From assembly GCF_905201705.1 (NCBI RefSeq), contig NZ_CAJKOX010000002.1, positions 62,001 through 126,000 of the forward strand: a stretch of DNA of 64,000 bases, in the 5' to 3' direction. The stretch is from an uncultured Marvinbryantia sp. GTDB taxonomy: Bacteria > Bacillota > Clostridia > Lachnospirales > Lachnospiraceae. The notes below the pieces were generated by a model. That model saw nothing but the letters and a program-made list of their open reading frames with translations, searched no databases and was not told the DNA's origin. Positions 24,468 through 33,743 of the stretch are shown one piece after another; within the stretch, counting starts at the first letter, position 1; each line of letters starts with the position of its first letter. Made by a program: the position numbers and the translations under genes.

Positions 24468-25706
24468 ATGAGGGCAAAGAAAATAATGGCTCTGTTGTTA
24501 GGCGCAGGTATGGTGATGGGAGTTTCGGCTGCTGTCGGAGCAGAAGATGCAGGAGAAAAGACGGTAATTACGTTCTGGAATGGCTTTACGGGTTCGGATC
24601 AGGAAACATTGGAAGCACTTGTGCAGGAATACAATGAGACGAACGATGCAAACATTGAAATAGACATGAGCATTATGCCGTGGGACAGCCTTTACCAGAA
24701 ATTGTCCACCACGCTTGCGGTCGGAGAAGGACCGGATTTTGTGGCGATGGCACCGGAGCGGATGGGCGCTTATGCTGAGGCGGGGGCATATGTATCAGTC
24801 AACGATGCATGGACAGAAGGATATATTGAGGAGGACGTAGTGCCGGAGGCGCTGAAATCCAGTCTGGTGTATAATGGGGAATATTATGGAGTTCCCATGG
24901 ACTATGCGACGCTGCTGCTCTACTATAACAAAACGATTTTTGAGGAAGCAGGACTTGATCCGGAAGCTCCGCCGACTACCTGGGATGAGCTGGAGGCGTA
25001 TGCACAGCAGATTGTTGATAATACGGATAAGTATGGCTTTACTATGGCGCTCAAGGAGACGACGCCGATGTGGTGTATCATGCTCTGGGGCAACGGCGGT
25101 GATTTTATTGAAGATGGCACGGCAGTATTCAACAGTGCGCAGAATGTAGAGACGGTTACCCGGTGGGCGGAGAACATCCGCGATAAGGAGTTTGGCCCGG
25201 CCGTGCTGACCGGCGGAGAGATCGACAAGCTGTTTGAGAGCCAGAAGCTGGCAATGTATTTCTGCGGACCGTGGGCGACCAACGGATTTGAAGCGGCAGG
25301 CATTGATTTTGGCGTTGCGCAGGCACCGGAAGGACCGGCGATGCAGGTCACGCAGGGAAATGGTGTTGGCATGTATCTGACTTCTTCCAGTGAGCAGAAG
25401 GAAGCGGTTTATAATTTCTTCCAGTGGTGGAATTCGGCGGAAACACAGATTAAATGGTGCCTTGGCACAGGATTTGCGCCCACAAGAACCGATATCGATG
25501 AGGAAGCTCTGGCTGAGAATCCATATATCATAGAGTTTTCCAAGCCGCTGGATGCAAGCAAAATGTATTTACAGAATCTGACGAACTTTGCGGAGATCGA
25601 CAATCAGGCAATTACTCCGGCATTCGAAAAAATCCTGTTGGAAAATGCGGATGTTCAGGAAGCATTAGATGAGGCTAATGCAGCGATTGAGATGTTGTTA
25701 AACTAA
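24468..25706 (+). CDS. Sugar ABC transporter substrate-binding protein (family 1)
   Basis: A 412-residue solute-binding protein. The signal peptide (1-25) ends VSAAVGA and has no lipobox Cys. TVITFWNGFTGSDQETLEALVQEYNE opens the mature protein, and APTRTDIDEEALAENPY near the end is typical of arabinoside and oligosaccharide binding proteins. The start follows AAAGGAGG. It heads an operon with two permeases, a GH51 and a GH2 enzyme, so a short arabinose-containing oligosaccharide is the likely ligand. A large hairpin follows the gene. Confidence 0.92.
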   Translation: MRAKKIMALLLGAGMVMGVSAAVGAEDAGEKTVITFWNGFTGSDQETLEALVQEYNETNDANIEIDMSIMPWDSLYQKLSTTLAVGEGPDFVAMAPERMGAYAEAGAYVSVNDAWTEGYIEEDVVPEALKSSLVYNGEYYGVPMDYATLLLYYNKTIFEEAGLDPEAPPTTWDELEAYAQQIVDNTDKYGFTMALKETTPMWCIMLWGNGGDFIEDGTAVFNSAQNVETVTRWAENIRDKEFGPAVLTGGEIDKLFESQKLAMYFCGPWATNGFEAAGIDFGVAQAPEGPAMQVTQGNGVGMYLTSSSEQKEAVYNFFQWWNSAETQIKWCLGTGFAPTRTDIDEEALAENPYIIEFSKPLDASKMYLQNLTNFAEIDNQAITPAFEKILLENADVQEALDEANAAIEMLLN

Positions 25707-25719
25707 ATAGCTGAGAAGA

Positions 25720-25781
25720 CGCTGCTGTGCGATGTATCGCAGATCCCGGATATCCGGGAATAGCCGCATCGGGCAGCAGCG
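25720..25781 (+). promoter_or_regulatory. Large intercistronic hairpin after the binding-protein gene
   Basis: CGCTGCTGTGCGATG (25720-25734) pairs with CATCGGGCAGCAGCG (25767-25781) with two mismatches, and the loop contains a second perfect palindrome CCCGGATATCCGGG (25745-25758). No T run follows. It occupies the same position as the hairpin at 16218 in the other sugar importer operon. Confidence 0.65.
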
Positions 25782-25866
25782 CTTTGCTGCTATGTATACG
25801 ACAAAAACGACCGGTGGATGTTTTTTAGTCTGGCTGGGCAGAAGCTACGGAAAGGATGTGCGTTGC

Positions 25867-26760
25867 GTGAAAAAGAAATCTCTGGGGTATGCACGGAAGC
25901 GGGCGGGGATACTGTTTGTGCTGCCCTCCATGACGGTACTGGCGGTGTTTGTTTTTATACCGCTGATTGTTGCAGTTATATTCAGCTTTTTCAATTTTAA
26001 TATGATGCTTACGAACTTTCAGTTTCAGGGGGTTGGAAATTATCAGAAGTTATTTCACGATGGCAAGTTCTTTAATGCTCTGTGGAATACAATTTATTAT
26101 ACTGTATGCACGGTCCCGCTGCAGATTATGCTGTCGCTGATCGCTGCTGTTCTGGTAAAACGGCAGAGCTGGTTCCACAGCTTTTGCAAAACAGTATTTT
26201 TTATTCCGGCAATTTGTTCTATGACGGTAATCTCCATTATCTGGAGCTTTCTGATCAACAAAGATATCGGGGTATTCTGTTACTGGATTGAATGCCTCGG
26301 TTTCAAACCGATCGACCTTCTGAAAAGCACCACCTGGGCAATGCCGACGGTAATTCTGATCGGCGTGTGGAAGAAGCTTGGGTTTTATATGGTGATCCTG
26401 CTGGCAGGGCTGAACGGGATCGATGAGACTTATTACGAGGCGGCAGAGATCGACGGCGCGGGCGGTCTCCAGAAATTCTGGAAGATCACGGTGCCGATGC
26501 TGATGCCGACGTTAAGCTTTACGATCGTGGACTGCATCATCGGCTCCTTCCAGGTATTTGACCAGGTATATGTAATGACGCAGGGCGGTCCGCTGTTTAA
26601 GACTCAGACACTGGTGCAGCTGATCTACAGTACGGCTTTTGAATCTTTTGATATGGGCTATGCGTCCACCATTGCAGTAGCGCTTTTTGTGCTCACTTTT
26701 GTGGTATCGGTACTCACCTTCCGGCGGATGACCAGAAATGAGCAAAGTGTGATGATGTAG
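25867..26760 (+). CDS. Sugar ABC transporter permease (MalF type)
   Basis: A 297-residue six-helix permease. The GTG at 25867, preceded by GGAAAGGA, gives the expected basic start VKKKSLGYARKRAGIL; upstream in-frame ATG codons lie inside or just after the hairpin and would add unrelated residues. The EAA loop is TYYEAAEIDGAGGLQKFWKITVPML. No ATPase is encoded in the operon. Confidence 0.9.
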   Translation: MKKKSLGYARKRAGILFVLPSMTVLAVFVFIPLIVAVIFSFFNFNMMLTNFQFQGVGNYQKLFHDGKFFNALWNTIYYTVCTVPLQIMLSLIAAVLVKRQSWFHSFCKTVFFIPAICSMTVISIIWSFLINKDIGVFCYWIECLGFKPIDLLKSTTWAMPTVILIGVWKKLGFYMVILLAGLNGIDETYYEAAEIDGAGGLQKFWKITVPMLMPTLSFTIVDCIIGSFQVFDQVYVMTQGGPLFKTQTLVQLIYSTAFESFDMGYASTIAVALFVLTFVVSVLTFRRMTRNEQSVMM

Positions 26761-26773
26761 GAGGGCAGAGAAG

Positions 26774-27610
26774 ATGAGACAAAGAGGATGGAAAAAAATG
26801 GGCGGCCAGGCGCTTTCGCTGGTGGTACTTTTGTTTTTGGTATTCATTATATTATATCCATTCATCTGGATGCTGGTTACTTCCTTTAAAGCAGAGGCAG
26901 ATATTGTGGCTTATCCGCCGAGACTCTTTTCCGGAACCTTCAGTCTGGATGCATACCGGGATATCTGGGATCGGATTCCGTTTCTGACATATTATAAGAA
27001 TACGATTATTTTTGCACTGTCTGTGTCCGTGATTTCACTCACCTTCGACACGATGGCGGGCTATGCATTTGCGAGAATGGATTTTCCCGGGAAAAATGTG
27101 CTGTTTCTGTTGGTGATGGGAACCATGATGATTCCTTTCCAGGTGGTAATGCTGCCGCTGTTTGTAGAAGTATTTAAGCTGGGGCTGATCAATACTTACG
27201 CAGGGCTGATCCTGCCGCGGGCAACAAGTGCCTTTGGAATTTTTATGATGCGTTCCTTCTTTATTTCACTGCCTAAGGGGCTGGAGGAAGCGGGAAGGAT
27301 CGACGGTGCAGGGGAATTCCGGATCTTCTGGAAAATTATGCTTCCGCAGTGCAAGGCGGCAGTCATATCTCTGTTTATCTTTCATTTCATGGCACAGTGG
27401 AATGACCTCCTGTATCCGCTGATCCTCACGACCTCGGACAGCAAAAAGACGCTGCCTGCAGGGCTTGCGACATTTATGGGGACGCATGTGGTGGAATACG
27501 GGCTGATCATGGCTGGCGCCTGCCTGTCGATCCTGCCGATTTTTATACTTTATCTGTTTGCACAGAAGCAGTTTGTACAGGGAATTGCAATGTCGGGAAT
27601 GAAGGGGTAA
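26774..27610 (+). CDS. Sugar ABC transporter permease (MalG type)
   Basis: A 278-residue permease with the EAA loop GLEEAGRIDGAGEFRIFWKIMLPQ and the C-terminal FVQGIAMSGMKG seen in this family. It is 13 bases after the MalF-type gene and 5 bases before the GH51 start, consistent with one transcript. Confidence 0.93.
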   Translation: MRQRGWKKMGGQALSLVVLLFLVFIILYPFIWMLVTSFKAEADIVAYPPRLFSGTFSLDAYRDIWDRIPFLTYYKNTIIFALSVSVISLTFDTMAGYAFARMDFPGKNVLFLLVMGTMMIPFQVVMLPLFVEVFKLGLINTYAGLILPRATSAFGIFMMRSFFISLPKGLEEAGRIDGAGEFRIFWKIMLPQCKAAVISLFIFHFMAQWNDLLYPLILTTSDSKKTLPAGLATFMGTHVVEYGLIMAGACLSILPIFILYLFAQKQFVQGIAMSGMKG

Positions 27611-27615
27611 GCTTG

Positions 27616-29550
27616 ATGAGAAAAGTGACGATAAAAACAAAAGGTGCGCAAAAGGAAATGAATCCGTTGATCTTCGGACACTTTGTAGAATTTATGCGGG
27701 ACTGCATCGATGAGGGAATGTGGAGCCAGCTTCTGAAAAACAGGGGCTTTGACAAACGCAAAGACATCCCGGCGGGGGTTGTGGACGGCAATCCAAATGT
27801 GGCAGAGGGCTGGGTGCGCACCGGCTGTAAAAATGCTTTTGAGATAACGCTGGATGCAAAGGAGAGCATCGCCCGGGACGGGTACGCGCAGCATATTGTC
27901 TGCTATAACGATTACGATGGCTATGTGGGGATCGCACAGGAAAATCTGGTGCTGGAGCAGAAGGAGTACGACGGATATATCTGGCTGAAAGCGCGGGAAG
28001 AGACCAGGGTACTGCTGCTGATCCGCGACGGGCAGGGCAGGGAGCTTTTTAGCAGGGAATTCTCTGCAGAGACAAACTGGAAAAAGTATTCTTTTGCATT
28101 TTGCCCGGATCGCGCCTGCCGGGAGGCGGTGTTTGAGATCCGTCTGCCGGGAGAAGGAGAAATCTGGCTGGACGGGGCGTCACTGATGCCGTCGGATCGC
28201 AGGGCCGGTATCTGGAGGGAAGTGTATGAGCATATCGAAGCGCTGAAGCCGCCGGTGATCCGTTATCCGGGAGGCTGCTTTGCGGACTGCTATCATTTTG
28301 CGGACGGGATTGGCGCGATTGATGAGAGACCATACCGGAGAAACCGCCACTGGGGCGGGTATACAGACAACAGCTTTGGAACCGATGAATTTCTTGCTCT
28401 TTGTGAGAAGCTAGGATGTGAGCCGATGATATGCATTAATTTTGGCAGCGGCACACCGCAGGAGGCGGCAAACTGGGTGGAATACTGCAACGGAAGCGCA
28501 GACACCGCTTACGGGAAAATGCGGGCACAGAATGGCCATCCGGAGCCGTATCATGTGAAATACTGGGATCTGGGAAATGAGATCTTCGGCGAATGGGAGA
28601 TCGGGCACAGCAGTTCGGAGGATTACAGCAGGCGCTATATGGAGTTTTACCGGCAGATGAAGGAGAAGGATGACACCATTGTTTTTATGGTCTGCGGAGG
28701 GGAAGGCGACTGCCGTTCACAGGACTGGAACCGGATGGTAAAGCAGGTGATCGGGGATCACATGGATGTGCTGTGCCTTCATATGTATGCTTTGAAATCC
28801 ATGGAAGGAAAAAGATTCAGAAATGAAGATATTTATTACGCGGTGGCGGGAAGCGTGAAAAAATATGAGGAAATTCTGCAGGAGAGCTGGCATGTGATGA
28901 ATGACGGAACAGAAAAGCAGAAGCTCCTTGCGGTGACAGAGTATAATCTGGGGACGATTATTGACTCTTACCGGGAGCAGACGCTGGAGGCGGCTATTTT
29001 TAATGCGGGGATGCTGAATATGTTTTTGCGCAACGCGGAAAAGTTGCTGCTTTGCAATTATTCAGATCTGGTAAACGGATGGCCCGGAGGCTGCATTGTG
29101 AGCCGGGACGGACACGCGTTCGGGACAGCAAGCTATTATGCGCTGAAGCTCTATGCAGAGAGTGATCTTGGCACAATTCTGGAGATTGAAACAGATTCTC
29201 CGGTCTATGATACAGAGGAACAGATTGGAAATATCGAGCCATTGTCGGCAGTGCCGGTAGTGGACGCTGCGGCGGGCATTAATTCTGCAGGAGAGCAGAT
29301 TTATTTTGTGGTAAACCGTTCGTTAGAGGAAGAGGCAGAAATCTGTCTTCCGCATATGGACTGTCAGGAGGACGGGAGCTCTCTGGCGGAGGTTACGACC
29401 CTGTATGCGCCAAAAACATCCGATATGAATTCATGGGAGGAGCAGAATATCTATCCGCAGGTGACAACGCTGGCGCTGCCTGACGGGAAGGTTTGCCTGA
29501 AGCCGCATTCAGTAAACAGGATAAGGATTTTAAAAAAGCAGGAAATGTAA
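27616..29550 (+). CDS. Alpha-L-arabinofuranosidase, GH51, with inserted lectin-like module
   Basis: A 644-residue cytoplasmic glycosidase. The N-terminal EMNPLIFGHFVEFMRDCIDEGMW and VIRYPGGCFADCYHFADGIG are GH51 motifs; the acid/base Glu is in WDLGNEIFGEWE and the nucleophile Glu in AVTEYNLG. Between about residues 75 and 195 lies a CBM4/9-like beta module (WKKYSFAFCPD, GEIWLDGASLMP), which the 510-residue GH51 at 19608 lacks. ATG 27616 follows AAGGGG; a TTG three bases earlier is in frame. The two GH51 enzymes are therefore of different subtypes and probably cut different linkages or chain lengths. Confidence 0.93.
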   Translation: MRKVTIKTKGAQKEMNPLIFGHFVEFMRDCIDEGMWSQLLKNRGFDKRKDIPAGVVDGNPNVAEGWVRTGCKNAFEITLDAKESIARDGYAQHIVCYNDYDGYVGIAQENLVLEQKEYDGYIWLKAREETRVLLLIRDGQGRELFSREFSAETNWKKYSFAFCPDRACREAVFEIRLPGEGEIWLDGASLMPSDRRAGIWREVYEHIEALKPPVIRYPGGCFADCYHFADGIGAIDERPYRRNRHWGGYTDNSFGTDEFLALCEKLGCEPMICINFGSGTPQEAANWVEYCNGSADTAYGKMRAQNGHPEPYHVKYWDLGNEIFGEWEIGHSSSEDYSRRYMEFYRQMKEKDDTIVFMVCGGEGDCRSQDWNRMVKQVIGDHMDVLCLHMYALKSMEGKRFRNEDIYYAVAGSVKKYEEILQESWHVMNDGTEKQKLLAVTEYNLGTIIDSYREQTLEAAIFNAGMLNMFLRNAEKLLLCNYSDLVNGWPGGCIVSRDGHAFGTASYYALKLYAESDLGTILEIETDSPVYDTEEQIGNIEPLSAVPVVDAAAGINSAGEQIYFVVNRSLEEEAEICLPHMDCQEDGSSLAEVTTLYAPKTSDMNSWEEQNIYPQVTTLALPDGKVCLKPHSVNRIRILKKQEM

Positions 29551-29570
29551 AAAGGCTGGAGGAACAAGCA

Positions 29571-31385
29571 GTGACAGGAAGAACAGAATATCCCAGACCG
29601 CAGTTTGTGAGAGAAACATGGCGGAGTTTAAATGGAGAATGGGAATTTGCATTTGATGATGCAGACCGGGGGCTGACAGAAAAATGGTATGCGGCCGGAG
29701 AACCGTTTGCGCAGACCATACAGGTGCCCTTTGTCTATCAGTGCGCGCTGAGCGGTATTGGCAGCAGTGAGCCGCACGACATTGTCTGGTACCGGAAAAG
29801 TGTGGAGCTGGAAGAACCAGATGCACAGACGGATATCCTGCTGCACTTTGGGGCTGTCGATTATGACACAAAAGTTTATGTGAACGGATGTCTGGCGGGA
29901 ACGCATACCGGCGGATGTACGCCGTTTTCTGTAAATATCACAAATTACCTGAAAGCGGGAATGCAGGAGATTGTCCTGCGCGTATTTGACCCTCATACAG
30001 ACGAATTCATTCCGCGCGGAAAACAGTTCTGGAGAGAGAAGCCGGACGCGATCTGGTACACAAATAGTACCGGGATCTGGCAGACAGTATGGCTGGAATG
30101 GGTGCCGAAGAAACATATTGAAAATGTGACTTATAAAGTACGCTTTGATGAAGGAAGGGTGGATATCTGCTGCCGGGGCGCCCGGGTTTCTGCACAGGAT
30201 ATGCTGCAATACCGGGTATTTCTGGAAGGCGCCAGGATCGCGGAGGGAAGTACTGCGTGGATCGCAGAAACGGCAGAGGCTTCGGTGGATGTGATCTGTT
30301 CGCAGGTATTCCATCTTAATATTCATGACGAGGGGATTTCATGGACGCCGGAGCATCCTGTACTTTTTGATGTGGAGCTGAGCCTCGTGGAAGCGGACGG
30401 GAATATCCGGGACAGGGCTGCTTCTTATTTTGGCTTCCGAAAGATACATACAGAGAATGGGATGGTGTATCTGAATAACAAGCCTTACTATCAGAAGCTG
30501 GTGCTTGACCAGGGCTACTGGCGTGAAGGGCTTCTGACAGCGCCGGAGGATGCAGCATTCGTCCGTGATATCACGCTGGCGAAGGACATGGGCTTTAACG
30601 GCTGTCGTAAGCATCAGAAGGCAGAGGATCCGCGGTTTTTGTACTGGGCAGACCGTCTGGGCTTTCTGGTGTGGGGAGAATCGCCCTCACCAGTGATGTA
30701 CAGCAAAGCAACCGCCGGACAGATGCTCTGCGAGTGGCGTGAAATTGTAGAGCGGGATTACAACCATCCGTGTATCGTTGCCTGGGTTCCGTTAAATGAG
30801 AGCTGGGGAGTTCCGCAGATCGAGAGGGACAAATGCCAGCAGCATTTTGCGTTGACGATGTATCATTATCTTCACGCGCTGGATGATACCAGGCTGGTGG
30901 TGTCTAATGACGGATGGCAGATGACGGAAACGGATATCTGCGCCATACACAACTACCGGCACGGCGGAAAGGATGAACCGGAAATATATGCGCAGTACCG
31001 GGAAATGCTTGCGGACCGCGAAGGGCTGATTCAGTGTCCTTCTACCTGGCGCAGTATTTACGTGGACGGATATTCGTACAGAGGAGAACCAATCATGCTG
31101 ACGGAATTTGGCGGTATTGCCTATGACGCGGCCCGCTGCTCCGGATGGGGCTACACCTGCGCGGACACAGAGAAGGAATTTCTGGAGGCATATCGCCGTG
31201 TGATTGATGCCGTGTACGCGTCAAAGGCACTGTGGGGTTTTTGTTACACGCAGCTCACTGACGTGGAGCAGGAGATCAATGGACTGCTGACTTATGACAG
31301 GGAACCAAAATGTGATGTGAAGAAAATCCGGGAGATTAATGAGCGCCCGCACAGATGCTGCATCACACATAATCCACCTTCATAA
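29571..31385 (+). CDS. Glycoside hydrolase family 2 (beta-galactosidase/glucuronidase-like)
   Basis: A 604-residue GH2 enzyme with an N-terminal jelly-roll (RPQFVRETWRSLNGEWEFAFD), an immunoglobulin-like domain and the TIM barrel. The acid/base Glu is in WVPLNESWG and the nucleophile Glu in MLTEFGGIAY. It has no signal peptide. The GTG at 29571 lies 8 bases after GGAGG. About 600 residues is short for LacZ but usual for the intracellular LacZ-like group. The partner GH51 suggests a mixed substrate such as an arabinogalactan or arabinosyl-galactoside fragment. Its last 23 bases overlap the convergent regulator gene. Confidence 0.9.
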   Translation: MTGRTEYPRPQFVRETWRSLNGEWEFAFDDADRGLTEKWYAAGEPFAQTIQVPFVYQCALSGIGSSEPHDIVWYRKSVELEEPDAQTDILLHFGAVDYDTKVYVNGCLAGTHTGGCTPFSVNITNYLKAGMQEIVLRVFDPHTDEFIPRGKQFWREKPDAIWYTNSTGIWQTVWLEWVPKKHIENVTYKVRFDEGRVDICCRGARVSAQDMLQYRVFLEGARIAEGSTAWIAETAEASVDVICSQVFHLNIHDEGISWTPEHPVLFDVELSLVEADGNIRDRAASYFGFRKIHTENGMVYLNNKPYYQKLVLDQGYWREGLLTAPEDAAFVRDITLAKDMGFNGCRKHQKAEDPRFLYWADRLGFLVWGESPSPVMYSKATAGQMLCEWREIVERDYNHPCIVAWVPLNESWGVPQIERDKCQQHFALTMYHYLHALDDTRLVVSNDGWQMTETDICAIHNYRHGGKDEPEIYAQYREMLADREGLIQCPSTWRSIYVDGYSYRGEPIMLTEFGGIAYDAARCSGWGYTCADTEKEFLEAYRRVIDAVYASKALWGFCYTQLTDVEQEINGLLTYDREPKCDVKKIREINERPHRCCITHNPPS

Positions 31386-32313
31386 TAATATCCTGCGCAT
31401 AGTCTCCGAAAAATTTTCCAAAGAGATTCATTCCGCCGACATGCTCGCTGTCTGCATCCACTTTCAGGGTAAAGGTGAAGCAATAGCCGTCTAAGAGCGC
31501 AAGGCTCTCAATGGTCTCATCGGAAACCTTCTGCCCGTTAATGTAACATCCTGTGTGTGTGATGTGGATAATTTTGAATTCGCCGAACTGTGTGTTGGAA
31601 TCATTCCACCAGGAGGGATTGTAAATACCGCGCCGTCCGCCGTAGTCTGCCTGCGTGTGCAGAGTGACAATGTGCCTGTGATTTAATTCGAAACGGATGT
31701 CGGAGGGCCAGTCGTTATTAAAACCGGGCGCCTCGGAACAAATTTCGAAAGAAAATTCTATGTGATCTACCTCGCCGGTATGCAGGGCTTCATTGGAAAA
31801 CTGGTATTCCAGAAAACCGCTTGTGAGCCAGAGCAGAGAGGCGTTGATGTGATCGGTGGAATAAAAGCCGTAAGGGGAATCTTCCTCGTAAAGATACGAA
31901 TTTGCTGTGGCGATCCCGCAGGGCGGTGTGACCTCACAGTTACAATAATGTCCGATCGGCATATAAATGTAAGCAGGCGGCTTGCGGACAAAACGGTTTT
32001 CGTGGGCAAACAGATCAAGAAAAACGCTGGCGGCGGAAATGCCGCACAGCTTTCTCGTGCCGCGGATGCCGGGCTTTGGCAGCACTGTGATAAGCCCGGC
32101 ATCTTTTAAGGTGTTGATGTGGAGGCTCATCGAGGATATGGGAAGATAGAACTGCTCGGCGAGCTGACTGATTGTCATTGGCTTTCCGACGAGACAGCGC
32201 AGGATCTCCAGACGGGTTTCTGAGGAAAGCGCCCGGCAGATCTTAGCAGTATGTTCAATGTCGGAGAGACTGAGCATCATCTCTTTTTTACTGATTGGAT
32301 TTTGTTCGGACAT
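31363..32313 (-). CDS. ArsR-type winged-helix regulator with C-terminal jelly-roll-like domain
   Basis: A 316-residue protein. Residues 20-90 form an ArsR-like DNA-binding domain (ICRALSSETRLEILRCLVGKPMTISQLAEQF, MSLHINTLKDAGLI). The remaining 220 residues look beta-rich (FKIIHITHTGCYINGQKVSDE, FTFTLKVDADSEHVGGMNLFGKFFGDYAQDI) and may bind a ligand; two close Cys plus a third (YCNCEVTPPC) are notable. It converges on the GH2 gene with a 23-bp overlap and may control that operon. The GNAT gene lies upstream on the same strand with a 3-base gap. Confidence 0.8.
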   Translation of the reverse strand: MSEQNPISKKEMMLSLSDIEHTAKICRALSSETRLEILRCLVGKPMTISQLAEQFYLPISSMSLHINTLKDAGLITVLPKPGIRGTRKLCGISAASVFLDLFAHENRFVRKPPAYIYMPIGHYCNCEVTPPCGIATANSYLYEEDSPYGFYSTDHINASLLWLTSGFLEYQFSNEALHTGEVDHIEFSFEICSEAPGFNNDWPSDIRFELNHRHIVTLHTQADYGGRRGIYNPSWWNDSNTQFGEFKIIHITHTGCYINGQKVSDETIESLALLDGYCFTFTLKVDADSEHVGGMNLFGKFFGDYAQDIIMKVDYV

Positions 32314-32316
32314 GGC

Positions 32317-33084
32317 TTAATACCCCCGTATTTCGATTGCTGTGTAAGTGTGACTGAAGCGGTAGCCAAGCTTTTGCGCCAGAGCGGCGGAAGCCGGATT
32401 TTGCGCATCCCAGCTTGGATAAAGCTTGCGTTTCCGGCATTCCAGGATCAATTTTGCACCGCACAGGCGGGCGAAGCCCTGGCGGCGGCAGTCTGTCCGG
32501 GTGTCAATTTCGATTTCAATACCTTCCTGGTATCTGGTGTAGGAGGACGCGCCGGAAAGGATCACACCATTCTTATGCAGCACGACACCGAGTCCCAGGC
32601 GGCGGAATGTCTCATAATCTTTAAACTGCGATACCAGGTCAGCACTCCAGGCTTCGGCACTGCACAGATTGTAAAAGTGTTCATCAATCAGAGCAAGCTC
32701 ACATTCTGCGGGCAGATCACATACGATCTGCTCTAATTTTTTTGTATCAAATATATGGGGTTCTTTATAAAATGCATAGCGGATGACAGGCGTTGCCTTT
32801 GCGCCATAACAGCGCAGCAGCAGATTCTTCCATGCATCATTTTGCGGAACCAGGATTATGAAATCCTGTGTGCACCAGTCTGGTTTACAGGCTGCCAGCT
32901 CCGCATCCGGTTCTCCGGCAAAAAAGGCAAAATCGGCAATGATCGCCATAGCTGCCGTTGGATTTTCCGGGGCATTTGCATATAGCTTTCCCATAACTTT
33001 CTGCAGGCAGGACCAGATCAGTGTTTCCTCCCAGCCGTCAAACAGGGGAGCGGCGATATCTGCATTTGTGATTTCACACACCAT
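32317..33084 (-). CDS. GNAT-family N-acetyltransferase
   Basis: A 255-residue protein of the GNAT superfamily. The C-terminal half has the acetyl-CoA core: GIEIEIDTRTDCRRQGFARLCGAKLI (R/QxxGxG/A region) and ALAQKLGYRFSHTYTAIEI. The ATG at 33084 follows AGAGGTGA at a normal distance; a longer frame would add 50 hydrophobic, unrelated residues. It is transcribed with the ArsR-type gene. The acceptor substrate is not evident. Confidence 0.82.
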   Translation of the reverse strand: MVCEITNADIAAPLFDGWEETLIWSCLQKVMGKLYANAPENPTAAMAIIADFAFFAGEPDAELAACKPDWCTQDFIILVPQNDAWKNLLLRCYGAKATPVIRYAFYKEPHIFDTKKLEQIVCDLPAECELALIDEHFYNLCSAEAWSADLVSQFKDYETFRRLGLGVVLHKNGVILSGASSYTRYQEGIEIEIDTRTDCRRQGFARLCGAKLILECRKRKLYPSWDAQNPASAALAQKLGYRFSHTYTAIEIRGY

Positions 33085-33275
33085 TTTCAATGTCACCTCT
33101 GTAATGAGAGAATTCTGATGGATCCAGTATATCACAGAAAACAGGAGATGTCTCCGATAGTTTGAAAAAAATATGTGATGTGAAAGGTATTTAAGGAACA
33201 ATAGCTGTGATTTCAGTGGAAAAACTCCCGCCAATATGATAAAATCAAAACCAGAAAAAATACGGGAGGTAACAT

Positions 33276-33527
33276 ATGTTAGAATTTAAGTATGACACAC
33301 AACTATTAATCGAAGGGAAAAATCTCGACGAGGATGAGATCAGTGATTACATCACCGAACATTTTGAGGGCGACTGCCTGCTGGCAGTGGGCGATGAGGA
33401 GCTGATCAAAATCCATTTCCACACCAACAAGCCGTGGGAGGTGCTGGAATATTGTGCGACGCTTGGCGAAATATATGATATTGTCGTGGAGGACATGGAC
33501 CGGCAGGCGCGCGGGCTGAAGGGATAG
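33276..33527 (+). CDS. Stand-alone C-terminal-like domain of DAK/FakA-type proteins
   Basis: An 83-residue protein. The sequence FKYDTQLLIEGKNLDEDEISDYI, then CLLAVGDEELIKIHFHTNKPWEVLEYC and EIYDIVVEDMDRQ, resembles the last domain of FakA/YloV-type DAK-family proteins, which bind fatty acid or its partner. Here it stands alone with its own GGGAGGT site. No kinase or DegV gene is adjacent. The function of such orphans is unknown to me. Confidence 0.75.
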   Translation: MLEFKYDTQLLIEGKNLDEDEISDYITEHFEGDCLLAVGDEELIKIHFHTNKPWEVLEYCATLGEIYDIVVEDMDRQARGLKG

Positions 33528-33539
33528 TAAAACCGCGGG

Positions 33540-33610
33540 CAAATCCCATTCGCGAAGCGAATTTTAAATGGATCTGCGAAGGTTACTGCGAACGGAGTGA
33601 ACAGTAATGA
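33540..33610 (+). repeat. Dispersed intergenic repeat, copy 1
   Basis: The stretch beginning AAATCCCATTCGCGAAGCGA and continuing TTTTAAATGGATCTGCGAA, ending GAACAGTAATGA, recurs at 39038-39099 with small changes. It contains the palindrome ATTCGCGAAGCGAAT. It fills most of the gap between the DAK-like gene and the next promoter. A REP- or MITE-like element is likely; no coding capacity. Confidence 0.65.
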
Positions 33611-33648
33611 TCTGAGAAATAGAAGTTGAGAAAAATGGCACAAAATTA

Positions 33649-33722
33649 TTGACTAACGATAATTTTGTGCTATACTTTTCTTAGAAGATTATCGTAAAAC
33701 AATAATTTTTGAACGCGATAAT
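33649..33722 (+). promoter_or_regulatory. Promoter and triple CGATAAT operator of the membrane protein-Xre-lipoprotein unit
   Basis: TTGACT (33649-33654), 16 bases, TATACT (33671-33676). ACGATAAT (33656-33663) lies in the spacer, its inverse ATTATCGT (33688-33695) at about +6, and a third CGATAAT (33716-33722) further down. The two arms flank the -10 box, the usual place for a repressor; the Xre gene at 34758 is the obvious candidate to bind. Confidence 0.6.
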
Positions 33723-33743
33723 GATTTATCCGGAGGTGACGGC

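Noticed and set aside
29493..29570. Upstream ATG start for the GH2 gene
   Set aside because: It would lie inside the GH51 C-terminus; the GTG at 29571 has GGAGG at 8 bases and gives the family N-terminus.
32251..32736. 161-codon plus-strand frame across the ArsR-type and GNAT genes
   Set aside because: Both minus-strand genes have clear domains and start signals, and this frame crosses them.
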